In this document: positions 8,748 through 16,699 of the stretch, in pieces
Layout of the letters: each line of letters opens with the position of its first letter
Position numbering within the stretch: the stretch's first letter is position 1
NCBI GenBank assembly: GCA_023438065.1
Contig: JAEXRH010000012.1
Coordinates: 248,001 to 312,000 of the forward strand
DNA: 64,000 nt
Direction: 5' to 3'
DNA from: Spirochaetota bacterium
GTDB lineage: Bacteria; Spirochaetota; Spirochaetia; Treponematales; Treponemataceae
Position numbers and translations under genes: made by a program
Notes under the pieces: model-generated
Told to the model about the DNA's origin: nothing
The model's input: only the letters and a program-made list of their open reading frames with translations
The model's database searches: none

Positions 8748-10479
8748 CGCACTCCACCGAGCGCCTGACCGAGTTGAGCATGTACGCCGCGTCGGCGCGA
8801 TAAAGATCTTCCGGGTACAGCGTTCGTTCCTCGAGCTCCCCCCGCGCGAGGAGCTCGTCGCGCCACACCCCGGGGAGCAGCCCCGATGACTCGGGCGGGG
8901 TGAAAAGCCTTCCCCCGATCATGAGCGCGAGATTGCCGCGCGTCGTCTCGGTAAGCTCGCCGCGCTCGTTGACGAGGATGACGTCCGCGAATCCCGCGAT
9001 CCCGTTCATGGCGGCCTCGACATGGCGCCGCCTGTTCGTCTTGTGCGCGACGAAGGGATCGGCACTCTCGACGCGCGACGAGGCGAGCGTGACGCGGTAG
9101 GGCGATGGAAGGCTCGGGGCCGGCGAACAGTCCGTCAGGACGGCTCGCGCGCCGTCGTACGTGATCTTCGCCTTGAACGCTCCTTGAGGGTATGACGCCT
9201 CGAGCTCCGCGATCGTCCGGTCCCAAAAAACCTTGAGCCCGTCGAGGTCACCCATAATGCCGAAAAAACGGCAGGAGCGGACAAGCCTTTCAAAATGACG
9301 ATCGGCGAGGAACGCCTTGCCGTCCTCGACGAGAAAGCTCTCGAACGCGTGAAAGGGCTCGCCGCTTTCGATCACGGCCGCCTTCGCGAGGCATTCGGCC
9401 CATTCCTCCTCGCGATCGGAATCCCACACGATGCCGCTCCCGCAGCCGTAGCGCATGGATCGGGCACGCTTGTCGAGGACGGCTGTCCTGATCGCGACCG
9501 AGCAGACGCAGTCGAGATTCGGTTCAATCCTGCCGATCGCCCCGGTATAGAGCCCGCGGCCCGATGCCTCGAGCTCGGCGATTATGTCCATGCTTCGACG
9601 CTTCGGCGCGCCCGTGATCGAGGCGCAGGGGAAGAGCGCCGAAAGGATGTCGGGAATGCCCTTGGCGACGCGCGCCCGCACGGTCGAGGTCATCTGGATG
9701 ACGGTCTCGTAGACCTCGGTCTCGAAAAGGGACGGAACCGTTACCGTTCCCGTTTCGGCGACGCGGCCGATGTCGTTTCGGATCATGTCGACGATCATGA
9801 GGTTCTCGGCGCGATTTTTCCCGCTTGATCGCAGGCTCTCGCACGCTGATAACGGATCTCCCTCGGGGGTCGGGATGGTGCCTTTCATGGGACGGAGCGT
9901 CACGGTATCGCCCCTTTTTTCGAAAAAGAGCTCGGGCGAAAAGGAACAGACCGCCCATTCGTCGGTTTCGAGGTACGAGAGAAACCGGCCATGACCTGCG
10001 TGGGCGATCGAGGAAAACCACCCGAAGGGCGAGCCCGAAAACAGCGCGCGGAAGGCGAGCGCGAGATTGACCTGATAGGAATTCCCTTGCTTGAGATGTT
10101 CCTTCACGCGGTCGAACGCGGCTCGATACTCGTCGATCGAAACGGTTGGCGCGAAGGGCCCGACCGAAAAGCCTCGATCGGCATCGGGGGGCGTAACCGC
10201 GGAAAGATCCCCGAATGGCTTCAAGCCTGAAAAAAGGGCGAACCAGGCAAGCGGGACCGGAGACCGATCCGCGGCCCGTACCGTAAGGCTCGCGTCGAAC
10301 GCGGGTGATGCTTCGTACGAGAGGATAAAGACCGCGTGAAGCCCTTCCGCTTCCGCGCGCCTCGTCGTTTCCTCGAGCGCTCCCGGGATGTCGGCGAGGT
10401 CGTCGATCGATCGAACGCTGACCGGCTCGAGATACTCCGTCCATTGGCCGGTGTCGTTGTCGAAAAAAACCGCTTTCAT
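8737..10479 (-). CDS. pabBC: Aminodeoxychorismate synthase component I fused to aminodeoxychorismate lyase (PabB-PabC)
   Basis: A 580-residue fusion for 4-aminobenzoate (folate) synthesis. Residues ~1-370 are the chorismate-binding domain, with PMKGT (197-201), ENLMIVDMIRND (225-236) and SITGAPKRRSM. Residues ~378-580 are a class IV PLP aminotransferase fold (FESFLVEDG, then HKTNRR with the likely PLP lysine), matching the lyase. The start is the ATG at 10479; the reading frame is open to 10665 but that extension is not family-like. No pabA glutaminase is nearby. folC lies elsewhere in the window, in keeping with a folate route. The first TATAGT box sits nine bases before the ATG. Confidence 0.92.
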   Translation of the reverse strand: MKAVFFDNDTGQWTEYLEPVSVRSIDDLADIPGALEETTRRAEAEGLHAVFILSYEASPAFDASLTVRAADRSPVPLAWFALFSGLKPFGDLSAVTPPDADRGFSVGPFAPTVSIDEYRAAFDRVKEHLKQGNSYQVNLALAFRALFSGSPFGWFSSIAHAGHGRFLSYLETDEWAVCSFSPELFFEKRGDTVTLRPMKGTIPTPEGDPLSACESLRSSGKNRAENLMIVDMIRNDIGRVAETGTVTVPSLFETEVYETVIQMTSTVRARVAKGIPDILSALFPCASITGAPKRRSMDIIAELEASGRGLYTGAIGRIEPNLDCVCSVAIRTAVLDKRARSMRYGCGSGIVWDSDREEEWAECLAKAAVIESGEPFHAFESFLVEDGKAFLADRHFERLVRSCRFFGIMGDLDGLKVFWDRTIAELEASYPQGAFKAKITYDGARAVLTDCSPAPSLPSPYRVTLASSRVESADPFVAHKTNRRRHVEAAMNGIAGFADVILVNERGELTETTRGNLALMIGGRLFTPPESSGLLPGVWRDELLARGELEERTLYPEDLYRADAAYMLNSVRRSVECVIS

Positions 10480-10488
10480 CGTGAGCGC

Positions 10489-10518
10489 ACTATACCGGAG
10501 AACCGGCCTTTTTGTACA
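10489..10518 (-). promoter_or_regulatory. Promoter of pabBC
   Basis: The -10 is TATAGT (10494-10489, minus strand), 9 bases from the ATG. A TGTACA -35-like hexamer lies 18 bases further upstream. There is no Shine-Dalgarno, so the mRNA is probably leaderless or nearly so. Confidence 0.5.
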
Positions 10519-10526
10519 TGATGCGC

Positions 10527-10557
10527 TAAGCATCGACCCGTTTTCGACCGATATACT
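10527..10557 (+). promoter_or_regulatory. Sigma-28-like promoter of the flagellar rod operon
   Basis: TAAG (10527-10530), 16 bases, then ACCGATAT (10547-10554), close to the flagellar sigma consensus TAAA-N15-GCCGATAA. A sigma-70-like TATACT (10552-10557) overlaps it. It is followed by AAGGAG and the flgF-like ATG at 10574. Confidence 0.5.
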
Positions 10558-10573
10558 CCGTAAGGAGCCTTGT

Positions 10574-11389
10574 ATGGTCAGAGGATGGTATACCGGCGCG
10601 AGCGGGATGAACGCCCAGCAGCAGCGCCTTGACGCGATCTCGAACAATCTCGCGAACGTCGACACGACGAGCTACAAACGGGACATCACCGTCAGCAAGA
10701 ACTTTCCCGAGCTGCTCCTCAGGCGCATGGACGACGACGGCGTCTATCGCAATCCCTTCGGCTCGGCCGACGTCGCGCCGATCATCGGAAAGGTCGGGCT
10801 CGGCGTCGAGCTCAACGAGCTTTTCACCGACTTCGAGCAGGGGTCGTTCAAGCCCACCGGCGGAGCGTCGGATTTCGCGCTCGAGGGAAGGGGCTTCTTC
10901 TCGGTCGAGACCCCGCAGGGCGAGCGCTATACGCGGAACGGCAACTTCACCGTCGGCGTAGAGGGTTACCTCATGACGAAGGAAGGGTTTCCCGTCCTCG
11001 GCGAGCACGGCCGCATCAACCTTCAGGACACGAAATACACGGTCAACAAGAACGGCGAGGTGTGGGTCAGGCCCATCACCAATACCGACGCGGACCCGAT
11101 CCTCCTCGACCGGCTCAAGCTCGTCGAGTTCGAGAACGACCGTTTCATCAAGAAAGAGGGCTCAAGCCTCTACAAGGACACCCCCGTGTCGGGACCCGCG
11201 GTCCCCGCCGAGGGACCGACGAGACCGACGATCGCGCAGGGATATATCGAGTCGTCGAACGTGAACGTCGTCAACGAGATGGTCCAGATGATCGAGGTTA
11301 ACCGCGCGTACGAGGCGAACCAAAAGAGCATCCAGTCCGAGGACACGATGATGGCGAAGCTCTGGGGCGAGGTCGTGCGGGTCAAATAA
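10574..11389 (+). CDS. flgF: Flagellar hook-basal body (proximal rod) protein, FlgF/FlhO-like
   Basis: A 271-residue rod/hook-family protein. The N-terminal rod signature reads GASGMNAQQQRLDAISNNLA and the C-terminal coiled coil VVNEMVQMIEVNRAYEANQK pairs with it in the axial assembly. The central domain has ALEGRGFFSVETPQGERYTR. The ATG at 10574 has AAGGAG six bases upstream; an open frame from 10388 is spurious. It is secreted through the flagellar export apparatus and forms part of the rod of the periplasmic flagellum. The assignment to FlgF rather than a FlgG paralogue is by order and length. It is followed by flgG and a rod-binding protein gene. Confidence 0.88.
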   Translation: MVRGWYTGASGMNAQQQRLDAISNNLANVDTTSYKRDITVSKNFPELLLRRMDDDGVYRNPFGSADVAPIIGKVGLGVELNELFTDFEQGSFKPTGGASDFALEGRGFFSVETPQGERYTRNGNFTVGVEGYLMTKEGFPVLGEHGRINLQDTKYTVNKNGEVWVRPITNTDADPILLDRLKLVEFENDRFIKKEGSSLYKDTPVSGPAVPAEGPTRPTIAQGYIESSNVNVVNEMVQMIEVNRAYEANQKSIQSEDTMMAKLWGEVVRVK

Positions 11390-11479
11390 CCCGCGTTGAC
11401 GGGCGATTCCCCGTGAAGTGAAGCCGCCAGGCGGCCGATACTGAATAGACAGGCGATACGAAAAAGGAGCTTGAGATAG

Positions 11480-12274
11480 ATGGTACGAAGCCTTTGGACC
11501 GCCGCGACCGGCATGAACGGCCAGCAGGCGAATATCGACACGGTGGCGAATAACCTCTCGAACGTTAACACGACCGGCTTCAAGAAGCAGCGCGTCGAGT
11601 TCGAGGACCTCATCTATCAGACCGTCCGGACCGCGGGAACCCCCGCGACCGAGGACACGATCACCCCGGTCGGCGTCCAGATGGGTCACGGCGTCAAGGT
11701 CGCCTCAACCCTGCGCATGTTCGACCAGGGCTCGCTCCAGAACACCGGCAACATCTCGGACGTCGCGATCCAGGGCGAGGGCTTTTTCCGCGTCCTCCAG
11801 TACGACGGCACCTACGCGTATACCCGCGACGGCTCGTTCAAGATCGACGCCGACCGCCAGCTCGTCACCTCGAACGGCCTCAAGGTGCTCCCCGAGATCA
11901 CCTTCCCCGAGGGATACCGACAGGACACGATCGCGATCAGCCAGGACGGTCGCGTGACCGTGCGCGTCAACGACCTTGACGTTCCCGTCGACGTCGGCCG
12001 CCTCGAGCTCTACCGCTTCCAGAATCCGGCCGGTCTTTCCGCCACGGGTGAGAACCTCTACAAGCAGACCCCCGCGTCGGGCACCGCGCTCGCGGGCCGG
12101 CCCGGCTTCGACGGCTTCGGAAAATCCATCCACAAATTCCTCGAGATGTCGAACGTTTCGACCGTCAGCGAGATGGTCAACATGATCGTCGCGCAGCGCG
12201 CGTACGAATTCAACTCGAAGGCGATCCAGACGAGCGACAATATGCTCCAGACCGCCGCGAGCCTCAAGAGGTAA
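11480..12274 (+). CDS. flgG: Flagellar distal rod protein FlgG
   Basis: A 264-residue distal rod protein. It starts MVRSLWTAATGMNGQQANID, followed by the rod signature VANNLSNVNTTGFKKQR. It has the FlgG central part (IQGEGFFRVLQYDGTYAYTR) and ends with the classic EMVNMIVAQRAYEFNSKAIQ and TSDNMLQ. Length matches the family (~260). AAGGAG lies ten bases before the ATG. There is a 90-base gap after the flgF-like gene with no obvious promoter. The downstream flgJ-like gene starts five bases after the stop, so both are co-transcribed. Confidence 0.95.
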   Translation: MVRSLWTAATGMNGQQANIDTVANNLSNVNTTGFKKQRVEFEDLIYQTVRTAGTPATEDTITPVGVQMGHGVKVASTLRMFDQGSLQNTGNISDVAIQGEGFFRVLQYDGTYAYTRDGSFKIDADRQLVTSNGLKVLPEITFPEGYRQDTIAISQDGRVTVRVNDLDVPVDVGRLELYRFQNPAGLSATGENLYKQTPASGTALAGRPGFDGFGKSIHKFLEMSNVSTVSEMVNMIVAQRAYEFNSKAIQTSDNMLQTAASLKR

Positions 12275-12279
12275 GGTAA

Positions 12280-12822
12280 ATGGGCGTGACGATGCTCGGT
12301 GACGCGGTCTCCGGAACCGGAATGTCCTCTGCCTTCGGGATGCTCGCGGGTAACGCGAAGGCCCAGGAGACCGAACGGCGCTTCGCGTCGCTCGTCGACG
12401 GGGTTCGCGCGGGAATGGACGAAAGATCCGGAAATCACGATTCCTCGCTTTCCTCGGGCGAGGTCAAGCGCGACCCGCGCCTTCCCGGGGACTTCATCAG
12501 CTCCTTCGCCATCGAGAATCCGACCGCGTACGACCGTGCGGCGAACCCGGAAGGCGCCGCCGCGAACGCGGGGTTGTCGGGCAAGATCGATAAAACCTCG
12601 AAGCTCTACGAGCAGGCGCTCGAGCTCGAGTCATATTTCGTCAAGATGATGCTCCAGTCGATGCGGAATACCGTCCAGAAGTCGGGCCTTTCGGGCGAGA
12701 ACGATTTCGCGGGCAAGATGTACGAGGACATGCTCTACGACGAGCTTTCCCGCGGCGTCACGAAGGAAGCGGGATTCGGACTCGCCGATCAGGTGTATCT
12801 CCAGCTTTCCGGACAGAAATAA
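12280..12822 (+). CDS. flgJ: Rod-binding protein (FlgJ N-terminal domain only)
   Basis: A 180-residue protein whose second half matches the FlgJ rod-binding domain: EQALELESYFVKMMLQSMR, then DFAGKMYEDMLYDELSRGV and FGLADQVYLQL. The C-terminal peptidoglycan hydrolase of enterobacterial FlgJ is absent, as is usual in spirochaetes and many other phyla, so a separate lytic enzyme must open the wall for the rod. The first ~90 residues are charged and poorly conserved. It is coupled to flgG. Confidence 0.88.
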   Translation: MGVTMLGDAVSGTGMSSAFGMLAGNAKAQETERRFASLVDGVRAGMDERSGNHDSSLSSGEVKRDPRLPGDFISSFAIENPTAYDRAANPEGAAANAGLSGKIDKTSKLYEQALELESYFVKMMLQSMRNTVQKSGLSGENDFAGKMYEDMLYDELSRGVTKEAGFGLADQVYLQLSGQK

Positions 12823-12868
12823 CCCGATCGATAAAACCGGTTCACTGGAATAAAAAGGGCGTTCATGG

Positions 12869-12874
12869 TATACT
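12869..12874 (+). promoter_or_regulatory. -10 element for the hexokinase gene
   Basis: TATACT, 35 bases before the ATG at 12910; an AGAGGT ribosome site lies between. The -35 is not convincing. Confidence 0.45.
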
Positions 12875-12909
12875 TTTGAGCATCATTACATCCGTTCAAG
12901 AGGTATTCC

Positions 12910-14244
12910 ATGAATCCCAAATACGCCGTCAATGCCTTTCTTGGCCGCCATAATCTCGCCGCGAGCGGTCCCGACGTCAACGCCGTCATAAACACGATGC
13001 TCTACGACATGGAGGAAGGCCTCGTTCGCGATCCGGTGAATCCTCCCGGACAGGGGCCCGCGCTCGACATGATCCCAACCTGGGCAGTGCCTCCCGAATC
13101 GTCACCGAAAGGCAAATCGGTAATCGTCATCGACGCGGGCGGAACCAATTTCCGCGCGTGTCTCGTCGCCTTCGACGCGAACGGAAAGCCCGAGATCTCC
13201 GACATGAAAAAGACCGCGATGCCCGCGACGGATCGCGAGTACGGCAAAAAGGAATTCTTCGAGACCATCGCCGCGAACCTCGACCACCTCAAGGACAAGG
13301 CCGACCGCATCGGTTTCTGTTTTTCCTATCCCATGGCGATTACCCCTGAGGGCGACGGCAAGGTCATCCAGTTCTCCAAGGAGATCAAGGCGAAGGAAGT
13401 CATCGGTTCCCTCGTCGGCGCGAGCCTCGCCGACGCCCTCGTCGCGCGCGGATGGAAGCGCCCCGCGAAGGTCGTTCTTCTCAACGATACCGCCGCGGCC
13501 CTCCTCGCGGGCGCGTCCGCCGCGACCGGTGGCAAGGAATACGATTCCTACGTCGGCTTCATCCTCGGGACCGGCATGAACGCCGCGTACATCGAATACG
13601 GCGCGATCGCGAAGCTCTCGGGCGCCTCTTTCCCCGTGCCTCCCGCCCAAATCGTCGTGTGCGAGTCGGGTAAATGCAACAAGATCGCGCGGAGCGACTT
13701 CGACGCCGAGCTCGACAAGACCACGACGGCTCCGGGACTCTTCGGCTACGAAAAGATGTGCTCGGGCGCGTACCTCGGGCCGCTCGGGAAGATCGCCCTC
13801 GTGAAGGCCGCCGAGGAAGGACTTTTCTCCGCCGCGGTCGCCCCGGCGATCGCGAAGCTCGATGCCCTCGAGCTCAAGGACATGGACCAGTTCTTCTACG
13901 GTCCCTTCAGGACCGACACGAAGCTCGGAGCCATCCTCGCGAAGGGAAACGAGTCCGACCGCGAGATCGCGTTCAGGATCCTCGACGCCTTCGTCGAACG
14001 TTCCGCGCGCCTCGCCGCCGCGAATATTGCGTGCGCGATCATCAAGAGCGGGAAGGGAACGAATCCCGCGCGGCCGGTGAGCGTGCTTTGCGAGGGAACG
14101 ACCTTCCTCCGCACGCACAATCTTCGCGAGCGCGTGACCGGGTACCTCAACCGCGCCCTTACCGAGGAACGCGGGCTCTGGTACGAAATCGTGACGATGG
14201 AAAACGCGGTAACCCTCGGTTCCGCCGTCGCGGGACTTATCTAG
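12910..14244 (+). CDS. hxk: Hexokinase (eukaryote-type family)
   Basis: A 444-residue hexokinase that phosphorylates glucose with ATP in the cytoplasm. It has the phosphate-1 loop DAGGTNFRACL (residues ~76-86), the sugar-binding FCFSYPM segment, LNDTAAALLAG with the catalytic Asp, and GTGMNAAYIE. These match the eukaryotic hexokinase family rather than bacterial glucokinase (Glk/ROK). Such enzymes are known from treponemes, which rely on glycolysis. It has its own -10 element and a likely terminator, so it is probably a single-gene unit between the rod operon and the PilZ gene. Confidence 0.92.
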   Translation: MNPKYAVNAFLGRHNLAASGPDVNAVINTMLYDMEEGLVRDPVNPPGQGPALDMIPTWAVPPESSPKGKSVIVIDAGGTNFRACLVAFDANGKPEISDMKKTAMPATDREYGKKEFFETIAANLDHLKDKADRIGFCFSYPMAITPEGDGKVIQFSKEIKAKEVIGSLVGASLADALVARGWKRPAKVVLLNDTAAALLAGASAATGGKEYDSYVGFILGTGMNAAYIEYGAIAKLSGASFPVPPAQIVVCESGKCNKIARSDFDAELDKTTTAPGLFGYEKMCSGAYLGPLGKIALVKAAEEGLFSAAVAPAIAKLDALELKDMDQFFYGPFRTDTKLGAILAKGNESDREIAFRILDAFVERSARLAAANIACAIIKSGKGTNPARPVSVLCEGTTFLRTHNLRERVTGYLNRALTEERGLWYEIVTMENAVTLGSAVAGLI

Positions 14245-14266
14245 TGCCGACGCGTTCGGTTACGGC

Positions 14267-14299
14267 GCCGAAAGGCGGGCGACAACCCGTCGGCTTTTT
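14267..14299 (+). terminator. Likely terminator after the hexokinase gene
   Basis: An interrupted stem (GCCGA/TCGGC outside, CGGG/CCCG inside, with a four-base bulge) directly followed by TTTTT. It ends 40 bases before the next ATG. Confidence 0.5.
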
Positions 14300-14326
14300 C
14301 GCTGTACCGAACGCAGGGCATTGTGG

Positions 14327-14332
14327 TACTAT
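14327..14332 (+). promoter_or_regulatory. Candidate -10 element for the PilZ gene
   Basis: TACTAT lies seven bases before the ATG at 14340, with no ribosome-binding sequence in between. This is one of several operon heads in the window with this geometry. Weak on its own. Confidence 0.3.
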
Positions 14333-14339
14333 TAAGTAA

Positions 14340-15488
14340 ATGATACTTGTCGTATGCCTGATCGCCATACCCTTTCTCGCGCTCATCGCCCTCATGATGA
14401 CCGAGCGGGGAAGCGCGCTTAAAAATTATCTCCATTTTTTCATCACCGGGCTCGATTCCGGTTTTAAGCCATCTCAAATAATCTTTCTCGGCAAGATAGC
14501 CTCCTCGACCGGGCTCGAGGATCCGACGACCCTTTTCTGGTCGGTCAACTCCCTCGATCGCTGTACCGCGGAGATCGTGAGAAGGGCGAAGGCGACGGGA
14601 ACCTCGAATGACGCGGAAACGCAGAACCTGCTTTCCGGCCTCTATTCGTACCGGACAAAGCTCGAATTCGAGCAGGCCAAGAAAAAGCGCGGGGTTCAAT
14701 CCTCCCGCGATATCGAGGTCGGCCAACGGATCCGCGTCCTTCTCCGGGGAATCGGCGTGTTCAGCTCGCGCGTCGTGCGCAACACGCCGAAGTCCCTCGT
14801 CATCGACTTTCCCACGAGCGTCAAGATCCCGGGAACCTCGATTGACTGGACGAACAAGCCCGTCTCGATCTATTTCTGGCGTCACGACGACGCGGGATAC
14901 GTGTTCGACACCGTCGTGATTCCCGATCCCGTATCGGCCGGCAAGGCGATAATCCACGTCGCGCACGCCGACAATCTCGTACGCTCGCAAAAGCGACGGT
15001 CCGTTCGCGTTCGCTGCTCGATCTACGCCCAGATGTATCTCGTGAAGCCAGGCGATGTTCTCGAGAGCGCGCTTGAGCCAGAGCCCGGCATGAAGTGCCT
15101 CATCGAGGACCTTTCCGAGGACGGCGCCATGGTTCTCATCGGCGGAAAGGCCGCGAAGGGCATGCAGATCAAGCTTCAATTCATGGTGCACGAGGTTCTC
15201 ATCGTGATGGCGGGCGTCATACGGGCGGTCGAGTACAATCAGGACGCGAACCAGTCGAGGATTCACTTCGAGTGCGGCGCGCTCAATCCCCGAATGAAAA
15301 ACGCGGTGCTCACCTTCGTATATAACGTACTACCGGAAGAAGAGAAGGAAGAGCTCGACGCAATACGGCTTACCGAGGAGGACGGAATCGCCGACGCGGA
15401 AGGCGTGAAGGGGTCAACGGACGCCTCGCCCGAAACGCTCGGTACCGTTCCCGATATACCCGACATACCGGATTTCGCCGGAAAGTGA
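14340..15488 (+). CDS. Membrane-anchored PilZ domain (c-di-GMP receptor-like) protein
   Basis: A 382-residue protein. Residues 2-20 form a hydrophobic N-terminal anchor, and ~125-200 may be a YcgR-N/PilZN-like beta domain. Residues 215-340 are a PilZ domain with both c-di-GMP signatures, RRSVR (219-223) and DLSEDG (257-262). It therefore probably binds cyclic di-GMP and relays it at the inner membrane. Position after the rod operon suggests a link to motility, which is inference. The C-terminal ~50 residues are acidic and Pro-rich, probably disordered. It heads the long run of genes to 22.0 kb: the next start is 17 bases after this stop. Confidence 0.82.
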   Translation: MILVVCLIAIPFLALIALMMTERGSALKNYLHFFITGLDSGFKPSQIIFLGKIASSTGLEDPTTLFWSVNSLDRCTAEIVRRAKATGTSNDAETQNLLSGLYSYRTKLEFEQAKKKRGVQSSRDIEVGQRIRVLLRGIGVFSSRVVRNTPKSLVIDFPTSVKIPGTSIDWTNKPVSIYFWRHDDAGYVFDTVVIPDPVSAGKAIIHVAHADNLVRSQKRRSVRVRCSIYAQMYLVKPGDVLESALEPEPGMKCLIEDLSEDGAMVLIGGKAAKGMQIKLQFMVHEVLIVMAGVIRAVEYNQDANQSRIHFECGALNPRMKNAVLTFVYNVLPEEEKEELDAIRLTEEDGIADAEGVKGSTDASPETLGTVPDIPDIPDFAGK

Positions 15489-15505
15489 GATTCCCGGAGG
15501 TTACC

Positions 15506-16699
15506 ATGAACAGAAAGTTTATTGCCATTATCGCCGTCGTCCTCTCGCTGTCGCCCCTTGTCGCGCAATCGCCCGATCCGGTGATCCTTTCCTATCAGAG
15601 GAATTTCATCCGCGCGAGCATGAGCACCAAGATCGAGCTTCTCGGGGACGCGTCCAGGATAACGACGGTCAATATGACGCCTTTGTACGTCGATGCCCTT
15701 ACCTTCGCGCTGGGCGCGCAACCCGTCCTCGGACAGGACGCGCAGCTCGTCGAGCTCGTTTCCGTCGCGGCCAACAAGCTCGCTGCCTATCAGGACCCGA
15801 CGGCCCTTCCGGCCGTACGCTCCGCGTTCAAGTCCATGACCGACGCGAAATCCCGCGTCGCGTGCCTCAATGCCTGGGCTGCCCTCGCCAAGGGTCAGAA
15901 GGACGAGATCGATTTCCTCAATTCGTGGTTCTCCGAATCGATCGCCGCTGCAGCGACGGGAACACCCTCCGACGCGAAGGTTCTTGCCGCGTGCGCCGCC
16001 GCGCTCGGAAAGGTCGGCGACCGGTCGTCGTTCGGCGCGCTGTTTCGCGCCGCGACCTCTTCGGTCGACACGACCGTCGTAGCTTCCGCGTCCTCCGCGC
16101 TCAACTCGCTCACGGACGGATACGCGGAAAATATCCTTGCCATTATCGCGACGAAACGCGTAAAAGACATGCATGCCGCCTTCTCGTTCGCCATGAGAAA
16201 GGAATCCCTCGACGCTCCCGAACGGGCGAAAATCGCTCAAGTCGCCTTCGAGGTATCGACCGACGCGACGACGCCGCCCGCTGACGCGCTGGCTCAGGGT
16301 CAACTCCTCTCCGCGCTCATACTCGAGTCCATGGGCCAACTCACCGCGCTCAAATGGTCCGATGCCTCGCCCGCGGTCGTGCGGTACTTCTATCGCGTGC
16401 AAGGCGACTACAAGAACGACCGTTCGGCGGTCGACGCGCTCATCCCGGTCGTTCGGTGCATGGGCGCGATGCAGACGCCCGAGGCCGCTCAGGCCCTGTC
16501 GATTTTCCTCGGCCTCCTTAATTCGGAGACCGAGCAGAAGAAAACATACAACGAGCAGCTTATGCTCGCGGTGATTCAGGCATTGGGAGACCTTGGCGAC
16601 AAGACCGCGTTTGACTATCTCCTGTACGTTGGCTATCTCGACTATCCCGAAACGGTAAAAAAGGCCTCTCGCGATGCGCTCGCGAGGCTTCAATGGTAA
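15506..16699 (+). CDS. Secreted HEAT-repeat-like protein, function unknown
   Basis: A 397-residue protein with a clear signal peptide (basic start, hydrophobic residues 5-18, cleavage near VAQ-SP). The mature part is made of Ala-rich alpha-helical repeats with AVRSAF, VACLNAWAAL, AALGKVGDRSSF and ALGDLGDKTAFDYLL patterns, like HEAT/ARM solenoids. It is therefore a likely periplasmic scaffold. GGAGG at 15496-15500 fixes the ATG at 15506, not the in-frame ATG at 15485. The stop overlaps the ATG of the ComEC-like gene by seven bases. I do not recognise a named family. Confidence 0.7.
   Translation: MNRKFIAIIAVVLSLSPLVAQSPDPVILSYQRNFIRASMSTKIELLGDASRITTVNMTPLYVDALTFALGAQPVLGQDAQLVELVSVAANKLAAYQDPTALPAVRSAFKSMTDAKSRVACLNAWAALAKGQKDEIDFLNSWFSESIAAAATGTPSDAKVLAACAAALGKVGDRSSFGALFRAATSSVDTTVVASASSALNSLTDGYAENILAIIATKRVKDMHAAFSFAMRKESLDAPERAKIAQVAFEVSTDATTPPADALAQGQLLSALILESMGQLTALKWSDASPAVVRYFYRVQGDYKNDRSAVDALIPVVRCMGAMQTPEAAQALSIFLGLLNSETEQKKTYNEQLMLAVIQALGDLGDKTAFDYLLYVGYLDYPETVKKASRDALARLQW

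Noticed and set aside
11400..11440. GCCGCC/GGCGGC hairpin between flgF-like gene and flgG
   Set aside because: The stem is short with no T-run, and the next gene is clearly in the same operon.
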